In this document: positions 8,393-16,707 of the stretch, piece after piece | Numbering within the stretch: position 1 is the first letter of the stretch | How the letters are laid out: each line of letters opens with the position of its first letter | DNA from: Blautia sp. Marseille-P3201T | GTDB taxonomy: Bacteria; Bacillota; Clostridia; Lachnospirales; Lachnospiraceae | Reading direction: 5' to 3' | Assembly (NCBI RefSeq): GCF_900120295.1 | Contig: NZ_LT635468.1 | Span: 375,606 to 439,605, forward strand | Length of the DNA stretch: 64,000 nucleotides | Notes under the pieces: model-generated | What the model saw: only the letters and a program-made list of their open reading frames with translations | What the model was told of the DNA's origin: nothing | Databases searched by the model: none | Translations under genes and position numbers: made by a program

Positions 8393-9241
8393 TTACCCTT
8401 TTACTCCGGAAAGTGCAATACCTTCAATAAAGTTTTTCTGTGCACATAAATAAACTATTACGATTGGAATTAAAGCTAATGTTGCACCTGCCATCTGCAC
8501 AGCGAAATTACTTGAATACTGTCCTTTAAATGATGCAATACCTACAGATAACACCTGTTTATTAATATCACTGATATATACTAATGGTCCAAAATAGTCA
8601 TTCCATCCCCAGGTAAATGCTAAGATTAAAAGTGCTGAAAGCTGTGATTTTGCAAGTGGAATTACAACCTTAAAAAATGTTTTAAATTCCCCACTTCCAT
8701 CAATTCGAGCGGCTTCAATTAACTCATTTGGGATTGACATAAAAAATTGTCTCATCATAAAAATTGAAAATGCGTTAAACATCCATGGCATATACACACT
8801 AGCTAAAGTATTAATTAAATGAAGATGCTTAAAAATTACAAACTGAGGTATAATACGCACCTGAACAGGAATCATCATAGTTGAAATAAATAACATAAAA
8901 ATTATATTTTTTCCAGAAAACTCTAATTTTGCAAATGCATATCCAGCCAAAGAACTAACAGTAAGTACTAATATCACGACCATTATAGTTACCATAATAG
9001 TATTCATATACCAATGAATATACGGGAAATCCGTAAATGCTGTTATAAAATTACTCAATGTTGGTTGTTTTGGAATCCATTCGATTGGAATATTAAATAC
9101 AACATTTTCATGTTTAAACGAAGCTGACAACATCCATGCAATCGGAAATACCATCATAATTGCAATCAAGAGTAAAGCTGCTGTTAATAAAATTTTCCAG
9201 AACAATTCTTTTTTCGTGTAACTAATTTTGTTTTTTTTCAT
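8393..9241 (-). CDS. ABC sugar transporter permease 2 (MalG/CUT1 type)
   Basis: A 282-residue inner-membrane permease with six predicted helices, the first at about 15-37. The cytoplasmic EAA loop that contacts the ATPase reads EAARIDGSGEFKTFFKVVIPL at about 175-195. It is the second permease of the importer, 17 bp downstream of permease 1. No ATP-binding subunit is encoded in the island; CUT1 systems in Firmicutes often use a shared MsmX-type ATPase from elsewhere. The gene itself looks intact, but its partner is interrupted by IS21 and transcription from the original promoter must now pass two insertion sequences. Confidence 0.85.
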   Translation of the reverse strand: MKKNKISYTKKELFWKILLTAALLLIAIMMVFPIAWMLSASFKHENVVFNIPIEWIPKQPTLSNFITAFTDFPYIHWYMNTIMVTIMVVILVLTVSSLAGYAFAKLEFSGKNIIFMLFISTMMIPVQVRIIPQFVIFKHLHLINTLASVYMPWMFNAFSIFMMRQFFMSIPNELIEAARIDGSGEFKTFFKVVIPLAKSQLSALLILAFTWGWNDYFGPLVYISDINKQVLSVGIASFKGQYSSNFAVQMAGATLALIPIVIVYLCAQKNFIEGIALSGVKG

Positions 9242-9258
9242 TTTTCATTTCCCCCATG

Positions 9259-10061
9259 CTATACATACTCAACCCAATTTTTCTGAACTACCCACTGAAT
9301 AATTGTAACAATAAGAATCAGCAAGAAGAAAATCCAAGATACAGCTGATGCATATCCCATATGGAACTGCTTAAATGCCTGATCATACATATGATATACA
9401 ATTGTTGTTGATGCATTTCCTGGTCCACCTTCTGTCAACACCTGAACTTCTGCAAATATTTGGAATGACTGAATTATTGAAGTAATAAGTAAGAAGAATG
9501 TTGTAGGTGAAACCAATGGTAAAGTAATATAAAAGAACTGTTTTAATTTTGTAGCTCCATCTACAGAAGCAGCTTCATAATAGGATGGAGAAATTCCTTG
9601 AAGTCCAGCTAAATAAATAACTACACAATATCCGATATTTTTCCAAATCCAAAAAATACCAATTGAAGGAAGTGCCCATTTTATATCTCCAGTCCAACCT
9701 GGAACATTCTGTATTCCAAGTGTTCTAAGCAATTCATTAATAGGTCCAAAACTTGGTTGAAATAATGCGGAGAATACTAAAGCTGCAGCAGTTATCGTTG
9801 TTACATATGGCATAAAAAACGCAGCTCTCAAAGCACCTCTTGCAAAAATTTTTTGATTTAATAACGTAGCAATTATAATTGATAAAATCAATAATATTGG
9901 AACTGCAACTAACATCAGAAGTATATTATTTTTCAAGCCAACCTGAAAATATTCATTATGAAAGGCATCTATATAATTTTGTAAGCCACAAAATGTCGAA
10001 CCGGAAAAGCCTTTAAACATGTTATAATCCATCATACTAATTACTAATGAATATATTAATG
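9259..10061 (-). pseudogene. ABC sugar transporter permease 1, 3' part (split by IS21)
   Basis: This part encodes about 265 residues of a MalF/CUT1-type permease, with the EAA loop YYEAASVDGATKLKQFFYITLP and downstream helices. The open stretch can start only at ATG 10035 (MMDYNMFKGF), but family members have a first transmembrane helix before this. That helix is found on the other side of the IS21 at 12633-12711. Removing the IS and one copy of the 8-bp duplication rejoins the frame exactly (...MAYPLI|YSLVISMMDYN...). The gene is therefore interrupted. A truncated protein from 10035 is possible but would lack helix 1. Confidence 0.85.
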
Positions 10062-10212
10062 TGCAAATTCTGCTCGAACGGTACGCCTATTCTGAAATCG
10101 GCGGTACATTCATTCTGATTTAGCGGTACGCGTTTTCTGCTCAAAACGGTACGTTTTTCCTTTATTATTGTGATGTAACTATTATTCATCACAGTGCAAA
10201 GGAGGAACTATT

Positions 10213-11784
10213 ATGCACGACTACAATACTATTCTTGGAGTCATAGAACTTCGGCTCAGTAAAGTCAGTTATGACTCTGTACAAAAACGTTACCGGATCG
10301 GACGGAGCGGGATTGCATTGATCATGAACCGCTACAAGGATTCAGGCTTATCATTGGATGATCTTCGACAAATGCCAGCCTCAAAGGTGGTTGATCTCAT
10401 CTATCCAAAAGAAAACCTTCGACATAAGGATATTCCACTGCCTGATTTTGAAAAAATACATGAGCAGATGATCCAAATGGGAAAACATGCTGACTTGAGT
10501 TTTCTATGGATTGATTATAAAAAAGAGCATCCTAACGGTTACCAGCTTGCTCAGTTTTATAAGCTGTATCGTGATTTTATGGTAGATACTTATGGTACTT
10601 CAAAAACATCTATGCCTGTGGAACGGATCCCTGGTGAAAAGATGTATATTGACTGGGTAGGTGACCAGCCGGAACTGCTATTGGATACAACAACTGGCGA
10701 ACTTCGGAAAGTTCACATTTTTACAACTACACTTGGTTTTAGCAGCCTTGTTTATGCAGAGATCTTTCCGGATGAAAAACTTCCACATTTTATTACCGGC
10801 ACAGTACATGCACTGTCTTATTATGGGGCAGTTCCTAAATATCTTGTCCCGGACAATCTGAGAACAGCTGTTACCAGGCATAGTAAAGATGAACTTGTGC
10901 TGCAGTCAGCTTTTTCAGATCTGGAAACTTTTTATGATACGATTATTCTGCCGTCACCACCAAGGAAACCGAAAGGTAAACCAACAGTTGAAAATCATGT
11001 GCGTTTCTTGGAGACGCATCTGGTAGAAGAATTAAAGAAAGATACTTATACTTCTCTGGAAGCTCTGAATGCTGCGGTCAAAAAGATCGTAGCAGACATC
11101 AACCAGCGTCCTTTCCAGAAAAAATCTGACATTCGGAAATCCCGCATGAATGGATTCGAAAAGTACGACAAACCGCGTATGAACCAGCTTCCAGGCGAAA
11201 GTTATACACTTTGTGATTATAAATACTTTCTTAAAGTTCCAGATAATTACCATCTTGAGTATGATGCCCACTACTATTCTGTATTGTATACCTATAAAGG
11301 GAAGCCTGCAATTCTTAAGGCTACAATGACGGAGATACGGATCTGTGATGAGTATAACCGGCTGATCTGCCGCCATCCAAGATCTTACCGTGATTTTCCT
11401 CTTTACATTACAGATGACAGTCATATGCCTCCAGAACACCTATATTACAAAGAAGTGAATGCACATGACGGAGCTTATTACAGACGATGGGCATCTGTTT
11501 ATGGAGAATCTATGGTAACTCTTATTGACAGGATACTCCGCAGTTCCAAGCATGAGGAACAGGCATACAACAGCTGTGCCGGTGTACTCCATTCCTGTAA
11601 AGATGTTCCTCACAGGCTGGTTCAGGAGGCTGCTGAGAAATGCGTAGAAGCCAATGCCTGCAAGTATTCTTATTTCAAGAAAGTACTTAGCATGGTTCAG
11701 AATAATCATTCCAGCAGCGCTATAAACGGAACCGGAAAACTTCCTTCCCATACAAACATCCGTGGAAAGGAGGCATACAAATGA
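10213..11784 (+). CDS. istA: IS21 transposase IstA
   Basis: A 523-residue IstA-type DDE transposase. The N-terminal helix-turn-helix (about 1-60, VSYDSVQKRYRIGRSGIALIMNRY) binds the ends. The retroviral-integrase-like core (about 130-300) includes the first catalytic Asp in MYIDWVGDQ, the second in LVPDNLRTAV and Glu in GKPTVENHVRF. AGGAGG precedes the ATG. The stop overlaps the istB start by 4 bp (ATGA), giving translational coupling. Length is normal, so the element may still be active. Confidence 0.88.
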   Translation: MHDYNTILGVIELRLSKVSYDSVQKRYRIGRSGIALIMNRYKDSGLSLDDLRQMPASKVVDLIYPKENLRHKDIPLPDFEKIHEQMIQMGKHADLSFLWIDYKKEHPNGYQLAQFYKLYRDFMVDTYGTSKTSMPVERIPGEKMYIDWVGDQPELLLDTTTGELRKVHIFTTTLGFSSLVYAEIFPDEKLPHFITGTVHALSYYGAVPKYLVPDNLRTAVTRHSKDELVLQSAFSDLETFYDTIILPSPPRKPKGKPTVENHVRFLETHLVEELKKDTYTSLEALNAAVKKIVADINQRPFQKKSDIRKSRMNGFEKYDKPRMNQLPGESYTLCDYKYFLKVPDNYHLEYDAHYYSVLYTYKGKPAILKATMTEIRICDEYNRLICRHPRSYRDFPLYITDDSHMPPEHLYYKEVNAHDGAYYRRWASVYGESMVTLIDRILRSSKHEEQAYNSCAGVLHSCKDVPHRLVQEAAEKCVEANACKYSYFKKVLSMVQNNHSSSAINGTGKLPSHTNIRGKEAYK

Positions 11785-12545
11785 GTTCATCCCATGACAT
11801 TACATTAACACCTCAGGAGCAGGCTCTGATCATGCGTCTGAAGAGTTTCCGTGTTCCAGAAATGGCACATATCCTGGAAGAACAGTTGAAAGATCCCAAT
11901 GCAGATCTGAACACTTTTATGGAACGCATGACAGCAATGGTTGATGCAGAGTGGCAGGCGCGAGCAGATAAACGTTTTAATCGTCTGATGAAAGAAGCGC
12001 ATCTGCGATACCCAGCGGCGGATCTTGACGAAACTATTTACCGTCCAGAACGTCAGCTTGATACCCAGACAATAGAGCGACTGAGTACCTGCCATTGGAT
12101 AGAGGAAGGAAAGAATCTCATTGTAACAGGATCTTCCGCCAGTGGAAAAACTTATCTAATCAATGCTTTTTGTGTAACTGCAATGAAGCAGTCTAAGAGT
12201 GTAAAGTATATAAAAGCGAACACTCTTATGAGCGAAATGGAACAGACACGTATCAAATCCACAAATCTGGATTACCTGAATAAGCTGACCAAGCTGGATC
12301 TTCTTGTAATCGATGATTTTGGCCTTATGGATCTCGATCTTGATAAATGCCGGGATCTTTTTGAAGTCCTTGACACCAGGGATGGAAGAAAATCAACTGT
12401 AGTCATCTCACAGTTTCCAGTCAGTACATGGTTTGATATGTTTGCTGATAATACCTACGCTGATGCGTGCCTTACACGAATCACAGATAAACATCATACA
12501 TATCGTCTGGAAATGAACGGTATAAATATGCGTGAAACAGAATGA
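11781..12545 (+). CDS. istB: IS21 helper ATPase IstB
   Basis: A 254-residue AAA+ ATPase of the IstB/DnaC type that assists IstA in target selection. The Walker A motif is GSSASGKTYL at about residue 116-125, Walker B is LLVIDDFGLM at about 175, and the arginine-finger region is VISQFPVSTW. It starts within the last codons of istA. Full length with no visible lesions. Confidence 0.88.
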   Translation: MSSSHDITLTPQEQALIMRLKSFRVPEMAHILEEQLKDPNADLNTFMERMTAMVDAEWQARADKRFNRLMKEAHLRYPAADLDETIYRPERQLDTQTIERLSTCHWIEEGKNLIVTGSSASGKTYLINAFCVTAMKQSKSVKYIKANTLMSEMEQTRIKSTNLDYLNKLTKLDLLVIDDFGLMDLDLDKCRDLFEVLDTRDGRKSTVVISQFPVSTWFDMFADNTYADACLTRITDKHHTYRLEMNGINMRETE

Positions 12546-12632
12546 TATCATCTAGCGGTACTTCGTACCGTAAAAAATGGAATAGCAGTTCCGCAGTAGC
12601 GGAACTGGCATTCCGTTTGAGCGTAATTTGCA

Positions 12633-12711
12633 TATTAATGGATACGCCATAAAAAGAATAAATCCTATTAGTGATGGTAAAATAAATGTAAAACCGATAA
12701 TATTCTTTTTG
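12633..12711 (-). pseudogene. ABC permease 1, 5' fragment encoding the first membrane helix
   Basis: On the minus strand this stretch reads KNIIGFTFILPSLIGFILFM then AYPLI, a typical first helix of a MalF-like permease, ending at the 8-bp duplication of the IS21. It is the missing N-terminal part of the gene at 9259-10061. Upstream it runs into the IS3-type element at 12715. The original start should lie right of that element, between 14500 and 14560, where Lys-rich codons continue, but the exact start and frame across the IS3 join could not be fixed. Confidence 0.8.
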
Positions 12712-12773
12712 ATATGATACCTCTAAAGTAGACAGATTAAATATAAAAATCTGTTGCTTTGGAGGTATTTTTC

Positions 12774-13454
12774 ATGCCAAAATCAAAACATTCACCTGAA
12801 TTTAGAGCTAAAGTATCGCAGGAATATCTGGATGGTATGGGTTCTGTTCAGTTCCTTGCTGATAAATACAGTATAGGGTATTCAACACTAAAAGGATGGA
12901 TTAATGAATATCGAATTCATGGGATATCTGCATTCTGTCATCCAACGAATAGAAATAGAACTTATTCAAAGGAATTTAAACTCCAATGCGTAGAAGCAGT
13001 TCTAAATGGAGAAGGAACCGTTGATGATATCATCGCTAAATATGCAATATCTAGTCGTTCTGTTTTAAGAAGTTGGATTAAGGTGTATAATGCCAATAGA
13101 GAATTCAAGGATTATAATCCAAAACAGGAGGTCTATATGGCAGAGGCACGAAGAAAAACAACACTTGAGGAACGCAAAGAAATCGTTGACTATTGCATCA
13201 ACCATAATCGTGACTATAAGAATACAGCTGCAAAATTCGATGTTTCTTACAGTCAGGTCTATTATTGGGTAAAGAAATATGATGTTGATGGAGAAACCGG
13301 ATTAACAGACAGACGCGGTCAACGTAAAACAGATGATGAAGTAGATGAATTAGAACGTTTAAGACGTGAAAACTTACGACTAAAGCGTCAGTTGGAAGAA
13401 AAGGATATGGTTGTTGAATTGTTAAAAAAAGTGAAAGAATTCGAAAGGATGTGA
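12774..13454 (+). CDS. IS3-type transposase OrfA (helix-turn-helix protein)
   Basis: 226 residues from the ATG at 12774 (GGAGG at 12761-12765). Three repeated helix-turn-helix units (about residues 5-50, 60-110, 125-175) have the pattern SxxxFKxxxVxxYLxG...KY.ISxSxLxxWIKxY. A C-terminal leucine-zipper-like coiled coil (ELERLRRENLRLKRQLEEKD) follows. It binds the IS ends. OrfB lies in the -1 frame, with an A7 slippery run at 13424-13430 just before the stop, so a fused OrfAB is probably made by programmed frameshifting. OrfA is longer than the usual one- or two-unit form. Confidence 0.85.
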   Translation: MPKSKHSPEFRAKVSQEYLDGMGSVQFLADKYSIGYSTLKGWINEYRIHGISAFCHPTNRNRTYSKEFKLQCVEAVLNGEGTVDDIIAKYAISSRSVLRSWIKVYNANREFKDYNPKQEVYMAEARRKTTLEERKEIVDYCINHNRDYKNTAAKFDVSYSQVYYWVKKYDVDGETGLTDRRGQRKTDDEVDELERLRRENLRLKRQLEEKDMVVELLKKVKEFERM

Positions 13455-14416
13455 GACTGGGCAAGGTGCGTCATGAATCAAAATATCTTGCGATAAAATA
13501 TTTTCATACAGAGAAAAACTGGAGTATTGAATGGATGTGTAAACATTTGGAGATCGCAAGAGCTGCTTATTATAAATGGCTACACCGTGAAACACCTGAA
13601 GGTGAAATGGAAAATATCAAACTTGCAGAGCTCATTAAGGAGTATGATGAACGCTTTAACCATATCTTAGGATATCGGAGAATGACTTCCTGGATCAATC
13701 ATTTTAATCAAACAAAGTACAGCAAAAATAGAGTTCACAGGATTATGAAAAAACTGGAAATTCATTCCGTTATACGAAAAAAGAAGAAAAAATATAGGAA
13801 TACCAATGCAGATGAAACAGCAGAAAATATACTACAAAGAGATTTTTACGCAACTGCCCCCAATCAAAAATGGGCTACTGATGTGACCGAATTTAAAGTG
13901 CCGGGGGAAAAAAAGAAGCTGTATTTAAGTGCCATTATAGATCTGTATGACAGATTTCCTGTCTCATATATTGTCAGTGCCAGAAATGATAATAAATTAG
14001 TATTTAAAACCTTTGATAAGGCAATTGCGTTGAATCCCTGTGCAAAACCGATTTTTCATTCAGATCGCGGATTCCAGTATACCAGTCAAATGTTTAAAAA
14101 GAAACTTGAAAAACAAGAAATGAGGCAATCCATGTCACGGGTTGGACATTGTATTGATAATGGACCAACAGAAGGTTTCTGGGGAATTATCAAAGCGGAA
14201 ATGTATCAGATGTATGAAATAACAGATGAATCCTCATTAAGATTTGCGATAAAGGATTATATAAGATTTTATAGTGAAGAACGTCCACAGGATAGGTATT
14301 GTTGTAAAACACCCTTAGAAGTACGTCAAGAGGCGCTGAAATCAGACATACCAGTAGAATATCCTATTCCAGAAAACAAACGAATTGAAAAATATAAAAA
14401 GAAATGGTGTGCATAA
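13451..14416 (+). CDS. IS3-type transposase OrfB (DDE integrase core)
   Basis: 321 residues, with a nominal GTG start inside ATGTGA at the orfA stop. An N-terminal HTH_21-like part (HILGYRRMTSWIN, KNRVHRIMKKL) precedes an rve core with Asp in WATDVTEF, Asp in HSDRGFQYTS and Glu in PTEGFWGIIKAEM, the DDE triad of the IS150 subgroup. The frame is open back through the slippery run at 13424-13430, supporting OrfAB fusion by -1 frameshifting. It looks intact. Confidence 0.88.
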   Translation: MRLGKVRHESKYLAIKYFHTEKNWSIEWMCKHLEIARAAYYKWLHRETPEGEMENIKLAELIKEYDERFNHILGYRRMTSWINHFNQTKYSKNRVHRIMKKLEIHSVIRKKKKKYRNTNADETAENILQRDFYATAPNQKWATDVTEFKVPGEKKKLYLSAIIDLYDRFPVSYIVSARNDNKLVFKTFDKAIALNPCAKPIFHSDRGFQYTSQMFKKKLEKQEMRQSMSRVGHCIDNGPTEGFWGIIKAEMYQMYEITDESSLRFAIKDYIRFYSEERPQDRYCCKTPLEVRQEALKSDIPVEYPIPENKRIEKYKKKWCA

Positions 14417-14606
14417 AAAATACCTACACTCCAAAGTGAAATGTAGGTATTTTTGCCGCTTAACTTTAGATATTTCACCTGTCTACTTGACAAGGGGCAT
14501 ATCATTTTTCTTCTTCTTTTCTTCATTTGTGGCGTTAGTTCTCTTCTTTCTCCTTTCATCATTACCCTCTCTTTTCTAAACCGTATTTACTTTCTTGTTT
14601 ATATGT

Positions 14607-14635
14607 ATGTTATCGCATATCATACGTGTTATCAA
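14607..14635 (-). promoter_or_regulatory. Original promoter/operator of the transporter operon
   Basis: Minus strand: -35 TTGATA (14630-14635), 17-bp spacer ACACGTATGATATGCGA, -10 TAACAT (14607-14612). It is the same design as the other island promoters. It reads toward the permease 1 start region (14500-14560), which is now cut off by the IS3 element. It lies just past the aldolase stop codon. Confidence 0.6.
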
Positions 14636-14652
14636 TTGCCATTATTACCATG

Positions 14653-15312
14653 TTATATAGTCACTTTTTGTATATTTTTCACAAACTCTTTGGCTGTTTT
14701 GGTAATTATATCGTAATCACCACTGTAAATAGCTTTACGATCAACTAAACTTCCACCTACTCCAACACCACAAACTCCTATCTTCATAAAATCTCCCACA
14801 TTTGAAGCAGAAACTCCTCCAACCGCAAGAAATGGAATATGATTTAATGGTGCAGATAAAGATTTAATATAGTTAATACCCAAATCCCCTGCTGGAAACA
14901 ACTTTACAAAATCTGCCCCGCAATTATACGCATCTGCAGCTTCAGAAGGTGTTAATGCACCTGGGATAGAAACAATACCCAATTCGTTAGCTTTTTTAAT
15001 TACATCAAAATTTACATTAGGTGAAATAAAATACTTTGCTCCAGCTTTATATGCTGCTTCACATTGCTCAATTGTCATAACAGTACCAGCTCCAGCACAT
15101 ATTTTATCTTCCATGTTTTCTGCAACCAGTTGAATTAATTCAGCATTCTTTGTAACACCCTTTGGATCCCTTTGATCAAAAGCAATTTCCATTAAATGAA
15201 TTCCACCTTTATAAAGAGCTTCTGCTGTTGGCAAAATATGTTCTGCATCAACCCCTCTTACAATTGCAATAATCTTTTCTTTTTGAATTAACTCAATTAC
15301 TTCTTTTTTCAT
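14653..15312 (-). CDS. KDPG/KDPGal-type aldolase
   Basis: A 219-residue class I aldolase of the Eda/DgoA family, cleaving a 2-keto-3-deoxy-6-phospho sugar acid to pyruvate and an aldehyde phosphate. Visible features are the catalytic Glu in MEIAFD (about residue 42), AGAGTV, the phosphate-binding GGVSASN and the Schiff-base Lys in FVKLFPAG (about 137). Length is normal for the trimeric enzyme. It follows the dehydratase gene by 32 bp, the classic order for an Entner-Doudoroff-like branch. The sugar configuration (gluconate or galactonate type) cannot be read from sequence by eye. eda or dgoA would be plausible names but are not asserted. Confidence 0.88.
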   Translation of the reverse strand: MKKEVIELIQKEKIIAIVRGVDAEHILPTAEALYKGGIHLMEIAFDQRDPKGVTKNAELIQLVAENMEDKICAGAGTVMTIEQCEAAYKAGAKYFISPNVNFDVIKKANELGIVSIPGALTPSEAADAYNCGADFVKLFPAGDLGINYIKSLSAPLNHIPFLAVGGVSASNVGDFMKIGVCGVGVGGSLVDRKAIYSGDYDIITKTAKEFVKNIQKVTI

Positions 15313-15344
15313 ACCAATACACTCCTTCTTTATCTTTTCCGAAT

Positions 15345-16493
15345 TTATTTGACAACCTTATATTTTTCTAAAATATCGCGATCTACTTCAATTCCAAGAC
15401 CTGGGGCATCTGGAACATAAATATATCCGTTCTCATATCGAATCCCATCATTAATCAATTCCTTACGGAAAGGATGACTTGATCTATCAAATTCAAGGAA
15501 TAATTCTGAAGGACAAAAACTCATTGGAGTATATGGTAAAGAAGATATAAACTGTAATGAAGCGGCAAGTGACACGCCTGATCCCCATGCATGTGGCATA
15601 ATAGCAGTATTATATGCCTGTGCAATTGCAGCCATTTTTTTACATTCCGTTATACCACCTGCGGATGAAACATCTGGCTGATAAATATCTAAAGCTCCAT
15701 TTTTTAACCAATTATTAATTTCTATTTTTCCGAAAATTTCTTCTCCTGCTGCCATATAGGATGCAGTTAAATTTCTTAATGCCTTGTATCCTTCCATATC
15801 CTCTGGAGTTAATATTTCTTCATAAAAGTAAATGTTTTCTGGAACAAGTTCTAAAATTATTCTTCTTGCAACTGCTTGTGAATAGCATGCATTAAAATCA
15901 ACCATCAAGCGAACATCAGGTCCGACTGCTTTACGTATAGACCGAATATATTCAATATCCTTTTCTGGTGTAAAACCAACCTTTAGCTTCATTGCTGTAA
16001 AGCCTTCTTCTTTAAATTTAAGCGCATCTTCTACAGATGTTTCTGGATATTTTTTCCCATCTAAACGATAAAAGCCAGTTGCATATGCAGCTAATTTTTC
16101 TCTGAATCGACCACCAATCAATCTGCTAATCGGTTGTTTTAGCTGTTTTCCATTTAAATCCCATAGAGCAATATCTATTCCACTTAAAGCATTCATTGCA
16201 ATTCCCTGTTGTCCAAAAGGTCTTGCTTTATTGTATAGTGTTTCCCATATTACCTCTACATCTAAACTATCTTTTCCTATTACCTCCTCTTTATAACAAT
16301 TTTCTACAAAGCTAGAAGCTAAAAATGGACTTTGCTGTCCATGGCACATGCATTCACCAAAACCACTTGTTCCATCTTCTCCAATAACCTCTACAATTAC
16401 AGAGCTTCTACGATATACATACCCCTGCGAAAAGTAAAATGGCTGTTCTAATGGTGCGCTAATGACATGTGTAATCAAATTTTTAATAATCAT
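15345..16493 (-). CDS. Enolase-superfamily (mandelate racemase subgroup) sugar-acid dehydratase
   Basis: 382 residues. The N-terminal capping domain (about 1-120) is followed by an MR-type barrel. The acid/base KxK is in MKLKVGF (about 173-179). Metal ligands are Asp in VDFNACY, Glu in YEEILTPED and Glu in AGEEIFG. The Asp-His dyad is QPDVSSAGG and MPHAWGSG. Such enzymes dehydrate aldonates to 2-keto-3-deoxy acids, which matches the adjacent aldolase and the kinase at 21543-22490. A regulon promoter lies at 16571-16599. A second, edge-truncated copy sits at 1-118. The exact sugar acid is unknown; muconate cycloisomerase-like activity is unlikely in this context. Confidence 0.85.
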   Translation of the reverse strand: MIIKNLITHVISAPLEQPFYFSQGYVYRRSSVIVEVIGEDGTSGFGECMCHGQQSPFLASSFVENCYKEEVIGKDSLDVEVIWETLYNKARPFGQQGIAMNALSGIDIALWDLNGKQLKQPISRLIGGRFREKLAAYATGFYRLDGKKYPETSVEDALKFKEEGFTAMKLKVGFTPEKDIEYIRSIRKAVGPDVRLMVDFNACYSQAVARRIILELVPENIYFYEEILTPEDMEGYKALRNLTASYMAAGEEIFGKIEINNWLKNGALDIYQPDVSSAGGITECKKMAAIAQAYNTAIMPHAWGSGVSLAASLQFISSLPYTPMSFCPSELFLEFDRSSHPFRKELINDGIRYENGYIYVPDAPGLGIEVDRDILEKYKVVK

Positions 16494-16570
16494 TTACACT
16501 ACCTCTTTTCAATTAATTTTTTCTTTATAACATTTATTCTTGATACATGTTATGAATATTTTTTATTTAT

Positions 16571-16599
16571 ATGATATCATACATGTTACATGTTATCAA
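16571..16599 (-). promoter_or_regulatory. Regulon promoter of the dehydratase-aldolase operon
   Basis: Minus strand: -35 TTGATA (16594-16599), 17-bp spacer ACATGTAACATGTATGA, -10 TATCAT (16571-16576). The palindrome ATGATATCAT (16571-16580) overlaps the -10 box. It is nearly identical to the sites at 22526-22555 and 24158-24186. Confidence 0.7.
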
Positions 16600-16654
16600 T
16601 TGTCTTTTTTTATATATTAACGCACTCTTTTTTGTAACAAATGCTATAACATAA

Positions 16655-16689
16655 AAAAGATATGCTACATAAACTGCAACATATCTTTT
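16655..16689 (-). terminator. Terminator after the GH127 gene
   Basis: Arms AAAAGATATG (16655-16664) and CATATCTTTT (16680-16689), with a 15-nt loop and a T-run on the minus strand. It ends the kinase-sulfatase-sulfatase-GH127 operon 19 bp after its last stop codon. Confidence 0.65.
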
Positions 16690-16707
16690 CATAATTATAT
16701 ATTTTCA

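Larger units (their letters stand above)
10062..12632. mobile_element. IS21-family insertion sequence (2571 bp) with 8-bp target duplication
   Basis: Ends start TGCAAATT on both strands (10062 onward, and reverse complement from 12632), continuing as imperfect inverted repeats containing GCTC(G/A)AACGG. An 8-bp direct repeat TATTAATG flanks the element (10054-10061 and 12633-12640). Several CGGTACG-type subterminal repeats lie at 10080-10150 and 12550-12570, as expected for transposase-binding sites of IS21. It carries istA and istB and interrupts the permease 1 gene. Confidence 0.9.
12715..14499. mobile_element. IS3-family insertion sequence (about 1.79 kb)
   Basis: Ends share AAGTAGACAG: left TGATACCTCTAAAGTAGACA (12715 on), right, reverse complement, TGCCCCTTGTCAAGTAGACA (to 14499). 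Identity continues into AAATAT. A 3-bp ATA duplication is possible (12712-12714 and 14499-14501), with the end call uncertain by 1 bp. It carries orfA and overlapping orfB. It is inserted at the 5' end of the permease 1 gene, between that gene and its regulon promoter. Confidence 0.8.

Noticed and set aside
11032..11790. Minus-strand frames of 135 and 116 codons opposite istA
   Set aside because: Antisense to a well-supported IstA coding sequence, with no start site or family features.
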